40,130 nt of DNA from CAJBLF01 sp964545415 (GTDB lineage Bacteria > Patescibacteriota > Gracilibacteria > Absconditabacterales > Absconditicoccaceae). The position numbers and the translations under genes were made by a program. The stretch lies in NCBI GenBank assembly GCA_964545415.1, contig CAZJFP010000011.1:1-40130 (forward strand), in the 5' to 3' direction. How positions within the stretch are numbered: the first letter of the stretch is position 1; the number at the start of each line of letters is the position of its first letter. Positions 8,369 to 18,164 of this stretch are shown piece by piece. The notes under the pieces were generated by a model. The model was not told where the DNA came from, searched no databases, and saw only the letters and a program-made list of their open reading frames with translations.

Positions 8369-10015
8369 TTAGTTTTTGGAATAGCCGTAGAGTTTGTATG
8401 TGATATAGCCGAAGAGGCTTATCAGAATGATGAGCATAATGTTTTCTGCTGGTCCTACGACGATTTTTTTTGCGTTATCGATCTTGAGATTCGTTCCATC
8501 TTTACAGACCGCTTCGACAAGATAGTATGCATATTTGTATTGATGGGATGCTGGGTTCGGATTGAATGGATATTCAAACATCGTGCCTGTTGTTTCTCCG
8601 ATCTTTTGCATTTGTGCTGATTCTGCCGCTTCAAAATCTGATCTGTAGATGATGTATTTTTCTACATTGTTTACAGCACTTCGTACAAGATAATATTTGT
8701 CTCAGATCTGACCTGTACTCACTTTGATCCCTACGACAACACAACTAGCTTCTTCTCCGATAGTCGCTTCCGTAATCTCTGATGGTGTCCCTATAGGATT
8801 TCCATTGGTATCGAGTGGTGTGATTTGAAAATAATATGTTGCGCCGATTTCTAGATTTTCTATTATGATCTCTTCTGTCTCTACGATTGTGGATGATGCA
8901 AGATTGTTTTTGCTTGTTCCATAGTCGATCATGAATTTGGAAGCATCACCTATACTTTCCCATGTTACATTCAGTTTTGTCTTGTCGATGCTGTCCGAAT
9001 ACATCCTTATCTTGCCTATGCCTATGCCTTCCTCTACGACGATTGTAGCTACACCGGTATACTGTTTGGTCTGGCCAAGCACGATGAGATCTACATCAAC
9101 TTGCAGGTTGCCTTTGGTATCCAATACGATATCTTTGGTGAATGTCCCTGCTCATTGTTTGTCCATAGGAATGGATTTTCCATCGCTTAACTTAATCTGA
9201 GCTGATGTTACGCTATCGCTGCTCTTTACGGTAAAGCTTGCTTTTTGCCCTTGCTTGATCACTCCGATTGGCGAGATAGTTATGCTATTGAAGACGCCAT
9301 CTTTGATGGGTTGATACGTGAAATTGATGATTTCTGATTCTCCGATCGTTTCGTTGGATGCATTCAGTATCTTTATTTGAAGAATATTGTCTCATTCGGT
9401 GATTCCACTGACATATGCACTGATGTCTCCATTTGCTGTTGTCATGCCTTGAGAAACCATATTGTTGTTGATGTAGATTTGGTATGGCGCGTTGGGGAGT
9501 GCTGGTGCGTTTGCCATGACGTTGGCTATGCTATTTTTTTCTATTCCTCCAGGAACCGGTGAAATGAGTGTGATAGTCTCTGCTGCATTATGGGTTTCTA
9601 CGTTTCCTACAATCACGGTCTTTTGTCCTATAATGGTGTCATTGATAATGTCGGATACTTTGACGGTAAAGTTGCCTGATTTTTTGATGGCTAATCCTTT
9701 GGAGAAAAGTTTTACTCCTTGATCTTCCGCTTGGAAGGTGTACAGTCCATCGCTTGGTACCGTATAATCTGCAGTATCTACAATGCCTTCTATTTCGATG
9801 AAGACATCACCTAGATAGTCTTTGACCACCGTTCCATTCGCTTGTACTGCTTTTATCGTAATATCTACTGCTTCATTGACGTCGAACGAGCTTGGAGTGA
9901 CTTCTACGACGAATGCGTCAGGATCGGCAGCTCGCACTTGGTTGGCTACGAATACACCTCCGAGTAACCCTATCGCCAATATGCTTGCTATCAATATCTT
10001 GCGTGGAAATTTCAT
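8369..10015 (-). CDS. secreted, C-terminally anchored Ig/FN3-like surface protein
   Basis: 548 aa. Signal peptide at 1-30 (KILIASILAIGLLGGVFVA then QVRAAD). Several beta-sandwich segments follow: an Ig-like region with DAFVVEVTPSSFDVNEAVDI (about 33-140), a middle region with the SPVPGG and IYINNN segments, and a fibronectin type III-like region (LNVTWESIGDASKFMIDYGT then EIGATYYFQITPLDTNGNPI). A C-terminal TM helix (ENIMLIILISLFGYITYKLY) with a short basic tail ends the protein. Likely displayed on the cell surface; ligand unknown. The upstream gene ends 24 bases before the start, so they are probably cotranscribed. Confidence 0.85.
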
Positions 10016-10039
10016 TGATCTATGATGAAAGATAAAATA

Positions 10040-10537
10040 TTATTTGGAATGCACATTGATTTCATTTAATGATCCTATAGATGATCATTTTCCGTCAATT
10101 AGCGCTTCACTTAAGAGAATGTCTGTGTTTTCTCCGGTGAATGGTAGCATGATCAAACTTTCACTCTTGATGATATTTGTCGTTGTCATAGTGATGATTA
10201 TATTATTTTCGTCTGGAGTGTTGTAGGTCCGTGTTCCTTGTCCGCTGAGATTCTCAGGATCTATCGTGATGGTGTCCTTGTCAAAACTTACGGTAAAATC
10301 TATTTGTTGTGGTGTTTCCCTATTTTCTGCCAAAAAAATATCTACATATCCGTTATCGGTTTTGTAAGCGATATCTCGTCATTTTTCTTCGATGAATTCC
10401 TGTTCTTGCAATGAGAGGATGCTTGCGGTAAACGTATCTGGATTGTTGACGACATAGAAAATCCCTGAAGCTAAAACTGCTGCTCCCAAGAGGGTCATGC
10501 TATTCCTTCTCATCATTAGAAGTATCCTTTTTGCCAT
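10040..10537 (-). CDS. membrane-anchored protein of unknown function
   Basis: 165 aa. The N-terminus MAKRILLMMRRNSMTLLGAA is basic and followed by a hydrophobic segment (MTLLGAAVLASGIFYVV), acting as a signal or anchor. The exported part is beta-rich, with IDFTVSFDKDTITIDPENLS and NNIIITMTTTNIIKSESL. This is reminiscent of bacterial cohesin-like or Ig-like ligand modules that bear on material strength, but I do not recognise a family. TGA-Gly codons occur at EEKG (about 10379) and DGKG (10082). It sits directly upstream of the Ig/FN3-like gene and probably functions with it. Confidence 0.75.
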
Positions 10538-10689
10538 GAAAAAACGATGAAACAGTAAAACAAAGAAACGACAAAACGTTGTTATATAGTAGGTATGTTT
10601 TTGAGAATGAAAATCAACTGTATTTGCCTAAAAAAACAATCTTGAACACAGTTTATACATTGTAGTTTTTGATAGAAACCTTTTTATAA

Positions 10690-10724
10690 GAAAAAGCCTC
10701 AGGATGTTGTCTGAGACTTTTTTG
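10690..10724 (-). terminator. hairpin terminator after the Cys-rich lipoprotein gene
   Basis: AAGCCTCAG and CTGAGACTT pair with one mismatch around the loop GATGTTGT. The flanks are A-rich on the left and T-rich on the right, so it can work in the minus direction for the gene ending at 10746. The rest of the 10538-10745 spacer is AT-rich with no clear feature. Confidence 0.65.
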
Positions 10725-10745
10725 GGTTTGTATTTTTTTGTTGAA

Positions 10746-11228
10746 TTATTCTTCGCTTTGTTCTTCTACTCCTGTATCTTCACAGCCTAATTTCATCAAT
10801 CCATTGCTTACTTTTTCACAGAGCGATGTGTCTTCCATCTCTCCTGCTAGATTCGTATAACAGGTATCTTTGATCAAGGCGTCTTCAATCTTTTCGCAAT
10901 ATTCCGGTTTTTTCATGTCTATAGCTTTTCCCTGGATGCACATATCCTTGGTAATCATAGTATCTGTGTTGGCTAGATCATTGCAATCTCCGATATCATC
11001 AGAAGTTAGTTTGTTTGCTGCGTTACACATCTCTTTGCAGGATAATTTTCCGTTTTCTTCATTGTAGAGTATATCACATCATTTGATACATTCAGCAACG
11101 TCTACTTCTGATGTTTTTTCATTGGATTGGTCTTCTGTTCCTTCTCTTTGTGTAGGAGACACTCCACATCCAGCTATAGTCAATAAGCATATTCCCAGTG
11201 TCCCTAGTACCCAAATGTTCTTTTTCAT
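10746..11228 (-). CDS. Cys-rich lipoprotein
   Basis: 160 aa. The signal peptide MKKNIWVLGTLGICLLTIAG ends in a lipobox, with Cys21 predicted to be lipidated. The mature part carries about ten regularly spaced Cys (AECIKGD, LSCKEMCNAA, GDCNDL, KDMCIQGK, PEYCEKIEDA, DTCYTNLAG, SLCEKV, GCEDTG) in short helical repeats, suggesting disulfide-bonded helical pairs. The acidic tail ends EEQSEE. Family not recognised. A TGA-Gly occurs in IKGDIL. Disulfide formation could depend on the DsbA-like protein at 4479-5336. Confidence 0.8.
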
Positions 11229-11304
11229 GTATATATATTTATAAAATAAAGTCTGTCTGATATACTTATTTGACAGGTAATTACAATTTTTTTTTGTTTT
11301 TTTT

Positions 11305-11310
11305 AGTATA
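11305..11310 (-). promoter_or_regulatory. possible extended -10 upstream of the lipoprotein gene
   Basis: The minus strand reads TGGTATACT, an extended -10 element about 77 bases before the ATG at 11228. No good -35 is visible. An imperfect inverted repeat (AATAACTAC and GTAGTTACTATT, 11314-11343) lies just upstream and might be a weak terminator or operator. Confidence 0.3.
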
Positions 11311-11355
11311 CCAAAATAACTACTTTTGCGTAGTTACTATTCTTCTGTGTTTTTT

Positions 11356-11646
11356 TTATATGGCTAGAAACTTCAATAATCCGTGGATGAGGAATACTGG
11401 CCGGACAAATGCTTTTAAAAGTCCAAGAACGCCTATCCAAAAACTGGTAGCAACACTGATGTAGTAGATGGCTGCTCCAATCATTCCTAGAACATAGAAA
11501 CTTCCTGGAGTGGATTTTTTGTGCCGTTTTTTGTCGTTTCCACATTCGCATCCTTGGCAACATTCGATCACTTCTTCAGGGACGTTTGCTGTAAAATTAG
11601 CGGTGACTTTTGCAGTCTTTTTTGTCGGTGTTTTTTTTGCTGGCAT
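11356..11646 (-). CDS. small membrane protein with Cys cluster
   Basis: 96 aa. A Lys/Thr-rich N-terminus (MPAKKTPTKKTAKVT) is followed by VIECCQGCECG, a compact four-Cys cluster that could bind metal. Then come a basic stretch (DKKRHKKS) and two hydrophobic segments (FYVLGMIGAAIYYISVATSF and WIGVLGLLKAFVRPVFLIHG). No TGA codon. It is the last gene of the mltG operon, 23 bases after the preceding gene. Function unknown. Confidence 0.75.
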   Translation of the reverse strand: MPAKKTPTKKTAKVTANFTANVPEEVIECCQGCECGNDKKRHKKSTPGSFYVLGMIGAAIYYISVATSFWIGVLGLLKAFVRPVFLIHGLLKFLAI

Positions 11647-11669
11647 GGTATGTGATAATCCAATAAAAC

Positions 11670-13124
11670 TTATTGCTGATTGAATATCTTCGATCGTTTA
11701 TAGAATACCTGTTCAGCATCCTTGCCTCTGATCGAATGTCCGAGTCCGTTTGCCATCTTATCATCCGGGTGGATGGTATCTGTCCATCGATATCCATATG
11801 CGATGATACCGTCGATGTGCTTTGCTTTGTTCTGATAGATTGCACGGAAGAGCGCTTCGTAGACTAATGCCTGTTCTTTCCGATCTCTCGTATACTGACC
11901 TGAAGCATATCCTATCCCTGGTTCTATCCGACCTTGGCGTATGGCCCCATCATAGCTTGGCACTAATGCCATGATAAATACTTCCTTGTCCGCTAATTTG
12001 CCGAAATCGCTTTGTGAGAGATAGGTTCCTCGCGCATTTTCCAACGAATTTACGTCCTCTTTTGCATTTTTCATGATATTGCTGATGCCTCGATCTTCGA
12101 TGACGCAATCGATATCATCCAGAAATGTCATCCTTTGGTCTGTCAACATGCCTATATTACCTCGGTAACAAAGCTTTCCATGATATTTCTCTTTGATCGC
12201 TTTGGTGATCTCTGCATATTCTGTATTCAATAGCGGTCTCTTGCTGTCGAAATAATCGAGCTGGATATCGCGTGCATTGATGATGAAATAATCGACTCCT
12301 GCGTTTTCCGCTTTCCCTGCGTTCTCTGAAATGATCGCTTTCCGTCCGGAGAACAATGCTTTGATGGTCTCATCGCTCGCTCTCTGATAATCTATGGCAT
12401 TCCTTGCATCATCTTCTCCGTCGTAGAGATTGGTGATCAGCATCATCTGCTGCCCATATTTCTTTGCGGTACTGACCATGGTCTTCAATTCCGCTTCGCT
12501 GATTTCGTGAGCGCCTGCCATCGGATGCGGTCTTCCCATCGAAAGGTCTTTTTTCAGGACGCTGAAGTCTGTCACGAGGAGTAATGTGCTTCCTATGGAT
12601 TTCGCTCTGTTGAATGATGACGAGATATGTTTGAGGCTATTCTCGCATCCTTTCCGGAGATCTGCTGCATAACAGATATTTCCTCGGATATCATGCATCC
12701 CTATTCAGAATATCAGTTTTTTGTCTGTCGGAGAAAATGTATCTGTGATATAGTTGAGTTCCTTCGGTTCGAATGGTATGCCCATTTCTGCTATCATCTT
12801 CGCTTCCTTTTTTTCTCTTTCACAGAGTTTTTGGCAATTTTTATCTCTCATTTCATTGCATTCCGGCGGCCGATTGATAGTTCATTTCGAGAAATCCTCG
12901 CAAAGTTCTTTCATCCCCGGAGGTAGGGCGGTGCAATCTTCCGGGAAGCATCATAGGTTATCGATATATCCGATTTTCGGCTCGCGGACTTCTATCCCTA
13001 TCGTGCATCGAGGTGGTGTCGGCCATGGTCCTTGCGGCGGACAGATGCGAAAAATGAAAAAAAGTACATTGAGCAGGACTATAGCGCCTATGACGATCAA
13101 TATAATTTTTATCGCTTTTTTCAT
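11670..13124 (-). CDS. membrane-anchored protein, possible TIM-barrel hydrolase-like fold, function unknown
   Basis: 484 aa. The N-terminal anchor is MKKAIKIILIVIGAIVLLNV, followed by an exported Cys-rich linker of about 110 residues (RICPPQG, GCFPEDCTALPPG, KNCQKLCERE). The main domain of about 340 residues has repeated strand-like segments ending in acidic or polar residues (LLLVTDFSVL, MMLITNLYDGEDDARN, DYFIINARDIQLDYF, KLCYRGNIGML, VFIMALVPSYDGAI, DGIIAYGYRWTDT). This is the rhythm of an (alpha/beta)8 barrel such as a glycoside hydrolase. I cannot assign a family or catalytic pair. It is cotranscribed 21 bases after mltG, so a cell-envelope role is plausible. Confidence 0.7.
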
Positions 13125-13145
13125 ATGTATATTAAGGAATAAATA

Positions 13146-14165
13146 TTACTGCAGATACTTCACCTTATTCGCATTATGTTCCTCTAACGTACTTCCGTAA
13201 TGGATATTTCCTTCCATATCGTGTAAATAGTACAAATAATTCGAACTCTGCGGATTCACTACGGCGTTGATGCTTTCTCGGGTTGGATTGCAAATTGTTG
13301 TCGGTGGTAATCATCTTACCGCTCTGGTGTTGTATTTATTATTTGCATCACCAACATTTCTTCCGATGACTGCAGGGGTGCAGTTGGTATATGAAGTCTT
13401 GAGTCCGTAGCAGAGGGTGATGTCTGCATCGATCTTCATTCAGATCTCCAATCTTTTGAGGAAAATTCCTGCGACGGTCGGCTTGTTCTCATTGTTCCTT
13501 TCTTCTTTTTCTACGACACTTGCGAGGATCATAGTTGTGTAAAAATCTGTCGGATTACTGAGTTTGCTTCGTACTCTTGTGTTGAATGTCTGCAATTGCT
13601 TGCTGACTAATTGTGGGATCAATGCTTTATTCTTATCTACATTATAGGTATCGGGGTACAAAAATCCCTCAAGGGTTTTTAATTCAGAATTTAGAATTCA
13701 GAGTGCAGAATTTTCCAAAAATGCGTAATTTTTTTGAAGCTGAGCTATGATGTTTGTATCGGTGACGTAAGCGATGAATTCACCTCCGGTGATGTAGTTT
13801 TTTCTTGCCAGCGCTTCATCGATATCGTAGATGGATCGTCCTTCAAGAATAGTCAGACGAAGATAATCTTTTTCTGATCCTTTCAAGATCTGTTGGACTA
13901 ATTCCGACTTCGTATAGCTTCCGCTGAACGTGTAACTTCCTGCTTCGAGCTTGGAAAATGAAATATCTCTATGGGTGAAAAGATAGATCTTCATACGCAA
14001 TTGTTCTATTGTGCTGAGTTCGTTGAAAATCTTGCCGACATTTTCTCCTGATTCGATCGTTACTTTGGTGTCGAGAGAAATCTTTTTCGTGAAAAGGTAG
14101 ATGCAGAGGATGAGGAGGATGAGCAGTATTCGGCGTCAGAGTTTAGGTGTTCTTTTTTGTGTCAT
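13146..14165 (-). CDS. mltG: endolytic murein transglycosylase MltG (YceG-like)
   Basis: 339 aa. The N-terminal anchor is RRILLILLILCIYLF. A LysM-like region follows (VTIESGENVGKIFNELS, LEAGSYTFSG). The YceG core has LTILEGRSIYDIDEAL, LEGFLYPDTYNVDK, ILASVVEKEERNN with the conserved catalytic Glu, VAGIFLKRLEIGMKIDADI, and the C-terminal GLPPTTICNPTRESINAV and STLEEHNANKV signatures. MltG cuts nascent glycan strands and sets chain length. Between KNYAFLENS and TLEGFLYPDT the reading frame runs through an ATTCAGAAT-type repeat (13678-13716), adding about 12 residues. TGA-Gly codons include KLGRR, SALGIL and LEIGMK. Confidence 0.93.
13678..13716 (+). repeat. ATTCAGAAT-type repeat inside mltG
   Basis: The plus strand reads AATTCAGAATTTAGAATTC then AGAGTGCAGAATT. 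On the coding strand it is translated as NSALGILNSEL in frame within mltG. Confidence 0.8.
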
Positions 14166-14194
14166 GGGATGAGTTATTAAATAAATCAGAGTTG

Positions 14195-14222
14195 ATACTA
14201 CTAATCTTGTTTTTTATGTCAA
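14195..14222 (-). promoter_or_regulatory. promoter of the mltG operon
   Basis: Minus strand TTGACA (14217-14222) and TAGTAT (14195-14200) are spaced by 16 bases, 30 bases before the mltG ATG. This is a good sigma-70-like match. The -35 box abuts the GC-rich element at 14225. Confidence 0.65.
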
Positions 14223-14224
14223 AC

Positions 14225-14399
14225 AAGAAATCCGGAATCCAAACTCTTACCCTCGTGTGCCTCATTCCGGTCTTGTTGGTTGCAACCGGAATCCAGTTTG
14301 CTTAGGGACTTAGTATGGATTCCGGCCAGATCCCGGCTGCAAAACTTAACGCCGGGATGACGGGCCGGAATGAGGTGATGTGGTGTGTGCGGATTTCTT
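14225..14399. repeat. GC-rich palindromic MITE-like element
   Basis: A 175-bp block with far higher GC than its surroundings is bounded by a perfect 10-bp inverted repeat (AAGAAATCCG at 14225-14234, CGGATTTCTT at 14390-14399). Inside are several copies of GGATTCCGG/CCGGAATCC and a second inverted pair (CCTCATTCCGG near 14260, CCGGAATGAGG near 14365). It resembles dispersed GGAATCC-type palindromic repeats of other bacteria. No transposase is present. The minus-strand ORF inside it (14219-14449) is an artefact of this composition. Confidence 0.75.
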
Positions 14400-14455
14400 C
14401 TTTTTTTGTTCTTGAAAAATTTCGGGAATACTATATGATGAGGTGCCAAATTTTT

Positions 14456-14483
14456 TTTACAGCAAAATTTTTATTTATATAAT
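14456..14483 (+). promoter_or_regulatory. promoter of ppdK
   Basis: TTTACA (14456-14461), a 16-base spacer and a perfect TATAAT (14478-14483) lie 10 bases before the ATG at 14494. Transcription would start at or just before that ATG, implying a leaderless or nearly leaderless mRNA. Confidence 0.65.
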
Positions 14484-14493
14484 AGTACAACTT

Positions 14494-17127
14494 ATGTGTC
14501 TATTCTGAAAAAAAGGGAAAAAGTACGTGTACTTTTTCGGTGAAGCGAAAGGCCTCGGGAAGGATATCCTCGGAGGTAAAGGAAAGAATCTAGCTGAAAT
14601 GGTGGAAATGGGATTGCCTATTCCAAGCGGATTCACTATCACGACAGAGACGTGTGATCTCTACTACAAGAGCAATAAGACCTATCCTCAGATAGTGCTC
14701 GATCAAATCGAAGAAAAACTTCAGAAGCTCGAACATGTTATGGGCAAGAAACTCGGTGATCCAAAGGATCCTTTGTTGGTGTCTGTAAGATCTGGAGCTG
14801 CTGATTCTATGCCAGGAATGATGGATACGATCTTGAACCTTGGTTTGAACGACGAATCTGTCCAAGGACTTATCGAAAAGACAGGAAATGCGAGATTTGT
14901 ACGAGATAGTTACAGAAGATTTTTGCAGATGTTCGGTGATGTGGTATTGGAAGTTCCTCACCATGATTTCGAGCATGCATTGCAATCAGTAAAGGATGCT
15001 AAGTGAGTAAAATTAGATACTGAACTTGGTGTAGAAGATCTTCAAAAAGTAGTTTCTTTGTACAAAGACGCTATCAAGAAGGCTACCGGAAAAGATTTCC
15101 CTAGCAATCCAAGAGAACAATTACAGATGTCTATCGATGCGGTATTCGGTTCTTGGAACAATGACAGAGCTATTGTCTATAGAAAATTAAATGACATTAG
15201 AGGATTGCTCGGAACAGCCGTAAACGTCCAAGCGATGGTCTTCGGAAATATGGGAGAGACTTCAGGAACGGGAGTATGTTTCACCAGAAATCCATCTACG
15301 GGAGAAAACAAATTCTACGGAGAATTCTTGATGAACGCGCAAGGAGAAGATGTGGTTGCGGGAATTAGAACTCCAATGGAAATCGCAGAACTTGATAGAG
15401 TGATGCCTGATTGCTACAAAGAACTCGTAGACATTTATCATGGTCTAGAAAAACACTATAGAGATATGCAAGATATGGAGTTCACTATCCAAGAAGGTAA
15501 ATTATACATCCTTCAGACAAGAAATGGAAAGAGGACTGCTGCTGCAGCCATCAAGATGGCAGTAGATATGGTAAAAGAAGGATTGATCAATGAAAAAGAA
15601 GCAGTATTGAGAGTGAAACCAGAGCAATTGGATAGCTTGCTTCACAAGCAAATAGACGGTTCAGCAAAGAAGACTGCTGAATTGCTGACTAAAGGACTTC
15701 CTGCATCACCAGGAGCTGCGGTAGGACAAATTGTCTTTACTGCACAAGCTGCTCATGATCGGAACGAAGAAGGTAAAAAAGTCGTTCTCGTAAGAACAGA
15801 GACATCACCTGAAGATATCATCGGTATGGTCGCTTCTCAAGGAATCTTGACCGCTAGAGGAGGTATGACTTCTCATGCTGCCGTAGTTGCTAGAGGAATG
15901 GGAAAATGCTGTGTCGCTGGAGCTGGTGAAATCGTCGTAGACGAACACGCTAAGACGGTTGTTGTCAAAGGAAAAGTATTGAACGAAGGAGATATCATTA
16001 CTTTGGATGGATCTACTGGTGAAGTATTCAATGGTGCGTTGGCAGTTGTTGATCCTGAATTGAGCGGAGATTTCGCTACGCTTATGACATGGGCTGACAA
16101 TTTCAGAACATTATTGGTTAGAACAAACGCAGATACTCCACATGACGCTGAAGTAGCAAGAAAATTCGGTGCGCAAGGTATCGGACTCTGCAGAACAGAA
16201 CACATGTTCTTCGCTGAAGACAGAATCAGAGCAGTGAGAGAGATGATCCTCGCTGATGATGTCGACGGAAGAAAGAAGGCATTGGCAAAAATCCTTCCTT
16301 ATCAAAAAGAAGACTTTGTCGGAATATTGAAAGCTATGCAAGGATTACCAGTGACTATCAGATTCTTGGATCCTCCTTTGCATGAGTTCTTGCCTCAAGA
16401 AGAAAAAGATATTGTTGAACTTTCACAGATCATGAACGTAGATCTTGAAGTCTTGAAGAAGAAAATCGATTCATTGCATGAATTCAATCCAATGCTCGGA
16501 CACAGAGGATGTAGATTGGTCATCACCTATCCTGAAATCGCTGAAATGCAAACAGAAGCAGTTATCTCTGCAGCATGCGAACTCAAGAAAGCGGGTGTTG
16601 ATGTGAAGCCAGAAATCATGATCCCATTGGTAGGATTCAAAGCGGAATTGGACTTCAATGCTGATATCGTTAGAAGAGTAGCTAAGGAGACTATGGATAA
16701 ATATGGAGTACAAGTCGATTACAAACTCGGAACAATGATTGAAGTGCCAAGAGGTGCAGTAACTGCAGACAAGGTTGCTGAGACTGCTGAGTTCTTCTCA
16801 TTCGGAACTAATGATCTGACTCAGATGACCCTCGGATTCTCAAGAGACGATGCGGGTAAATTTATCAAGGAATATGTTAATCAGAATATCTTCGAAAAAG
16901 ATCCGTTCCAATCATTGGATACGGACGGAGTCGGACAATTGGTCCAGATGGCAGTCGAAAAAGGAAGAAAAACAAGACCTGATATCAAACTCGGTATCTG
17001 CGGTGAACACGGAGGAGATCCTGCATCTATCGCATTCTGCCACAAGGTAGGATTGGCATATGTCAGCTGCTCTCCATTCAGAGTGCCTATCGCAAGATTG
17101 GCTGCAGCCCATGCGGCTTTGAAATAA
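14494..17127 (+). CDS. ppdK: pyruvate, phosphate dikinase
   Basis: 877 aa, the normal PPDK length. The N-terminal nucleotide-binding domain starts near KKYVYFFGEAKG with GGKGKNLAEMVEMGLPIPSG, SVRSGAADSMPGMMDTILNL and TGTGVCFTRN-like GTGVCFTRNPSTGENKFYGE. The phosphohistidine domain has GGMTSHAAVVARGMGKCCVA with the catalytic His. The PEP-binding TIM barrel has GIGLCRTEHMFF, MLGHRGCRL, EFFSFGTNDLTQMTLGFSRD and GICGEHGGDP. The enzyme interconverts PEP, AMP and PPi with pyruvate, ATP and Pi, a key energy step in these fermenters. The ATG at 14494 is chosen over a GTG at 14527 because it completes the KKYVYFFGE start and fits the promoter. Only two TGA-Gly codons occur (14506, 15004) among dozens of glycines. 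Confidence 0.97.
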
Positions 17128-17148
17128 TTATAATTTTAAAAAATAAGA

Positions 17149-17181
17149 AAAACGTCGGGAAATACTCCCGACGTTTTTTTG
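17149..17181. terminator. bidirectional terminator after ppdK
   Basis: AAACGTCGGGA, loop AATAC, TCCCGACGTTTTTTT form a strong stem with A and T flanks. It separates ppdK from the convergent small gene at 17188. Confidence 0.92.
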
Positions 17182-17187
17182 TTTTTC

Positions 17188-17520
17188 TTACATGTTATAA
17201 AGCAAGAGCTTGTAGCTATTTTGCTCTCCTTCATATGGTTGTAAAAGATCTTTCCACCCTTTTTTCACTTCTTCCATTACTTCGTCAAATTCTTCTTTGG
17301 TGATTTGCTTTCCTATAGAATGGCTGCAGTCTCATTGTTCTCCTTTTTTTGTGCAGAAAGATATCCCTCTCTGATTCCATGCTATATCAAGGATATCTGC
17401 TTCGGAAGCTGCTGCTTCTAGTATGCGTTCTGTTGTCAGGTGATAAGCTTTTGAAAACTTAAATCCATCCTGTGATCTATTGCGCACTTCTTCTGCAGTG
17501 ATGATTTTGTCTTGGTACAT
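17188..17520 (-). CDS. small hypothetical protein
   Basis: 110 aa, starting MYQDKIITAEEVRNRSQDGF. It is mostly helical by composition, with two conserved-looking polar helices: LTTERILEAAASEADILDIA and ITKEEFDEVMEEVKKGWKDL. One TGA-Gly (GEQGDC, near 17334) joins two parts that look like separate ORFs under the standard code. No TM segment or recognised motif. Monocistronic, sharing the ppdK terminator. Confidence 0.65.
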
Positions 17521-17695
17521 ATGTTTGTGTTTTTAGTTTTCTTTGATTATTTGTATATTTATTTTTTTGTTAAAGTCAATCTCGTGTACTTTGGCTGATG
17601 TATGCTCTTATTTTGTTATAAGTATTGACTTTTATGTTTTTTTCCTTACAAGCGAATTCGCCAAAAAACAAAATCACAAACCAAAAAAACATTGT

Positions 17696-18094
17696 ATGGT
17701 ACAAATTGACTCAAAAAAAAGAAAATTTCCGTTTTCTTTAAGGAAAAAAGGAAAGAAAAAAGCAACACAGTCTGATGTTGCTCTTCATGTTTCTGCTGCA
17801 CGGGTATCAAAAACTCCGCAGCTCGATCATCGTGATCTGAGTTATGCAGGACAGCATCTTATCTTGCTTCTTCAGCATCAGATAGATGCTAATAAAATTA
17901 AGGTGCCCGCAGATCAGGTTTCTTGGAAAGATCTGGTTGAACTCAATCAGGATGTTGATCTCTTGGAAAAGAAGAAACGTGCCAAGGAATTCTGCGGCAT
18001 CCATCACTTCTCTCCCAATGAATTGCAGGAAATTGCTGAGCGGGTGACCAAGTTTATCAATGTCATACAGCCCAATCTGGTCGTGAAGAAGTAA
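17696..18094 (+). CDS. hypothetical basic protein
   Basis: 132 aa from the ATG at 17696. The open frame extends upstream to 17543, but that part is low-complexity and the ATG is better. The N-terminus is very basic (KKRKFPFSLRKKGKKKATQS). The rest is helical with LSYAGQHLILLLQHQIDANK, VSWKDLVELNQDVDLLEKKK and FSPNELQEIAERVTKFINVI. No TGA codon. The basic tail suggests nucleic-acid binding, but no family is recognised. Followed by a clear terminator. Confidence 0.7.
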   Translation: MVQIDSKKRKFPFSLRKKGKKKATQSDVALHVSAARVSKTPQLDHRDLSYAGQHLILLLQHQIDANKIKVPADQVSWKDLVELNQDVDLLEKKKRAKEFCGIHHFSPNELQEIAERVTKFINVIQPNLVVKK

Positions 18095-18111
18095 ACTCAT
18101 TATTGTTATGA

Positions 18112-18141
18112 TGTCTGGAGGTTTTCTCCAGACATTTTTTT
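18112..18141 (+). terminator. rho-independent terminator
   Basis: TGTCTGGAG, loop GTTT, TCTCCAGACA followed by eight T. It directly follows the gene ending at 18094. Confidence 0.92.
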
Positions 18142-18164
18142 TAAATTGCACCCGGGTTCGAAAT

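Noticed and set aside
14219..14449. Minus-strand 76-codon ORF
   Set aside because: It lies wholly in the GC-rich palindromic element and has an implausible composition.
14527..17127. GTG at 14527 as the ppdK start
   Set aside because: The in-frame ATG at 14494 gives the KKYVYFFGE N-terminus expected of PPDK once TGA is read as Gly, and it sits just after a good promoter.
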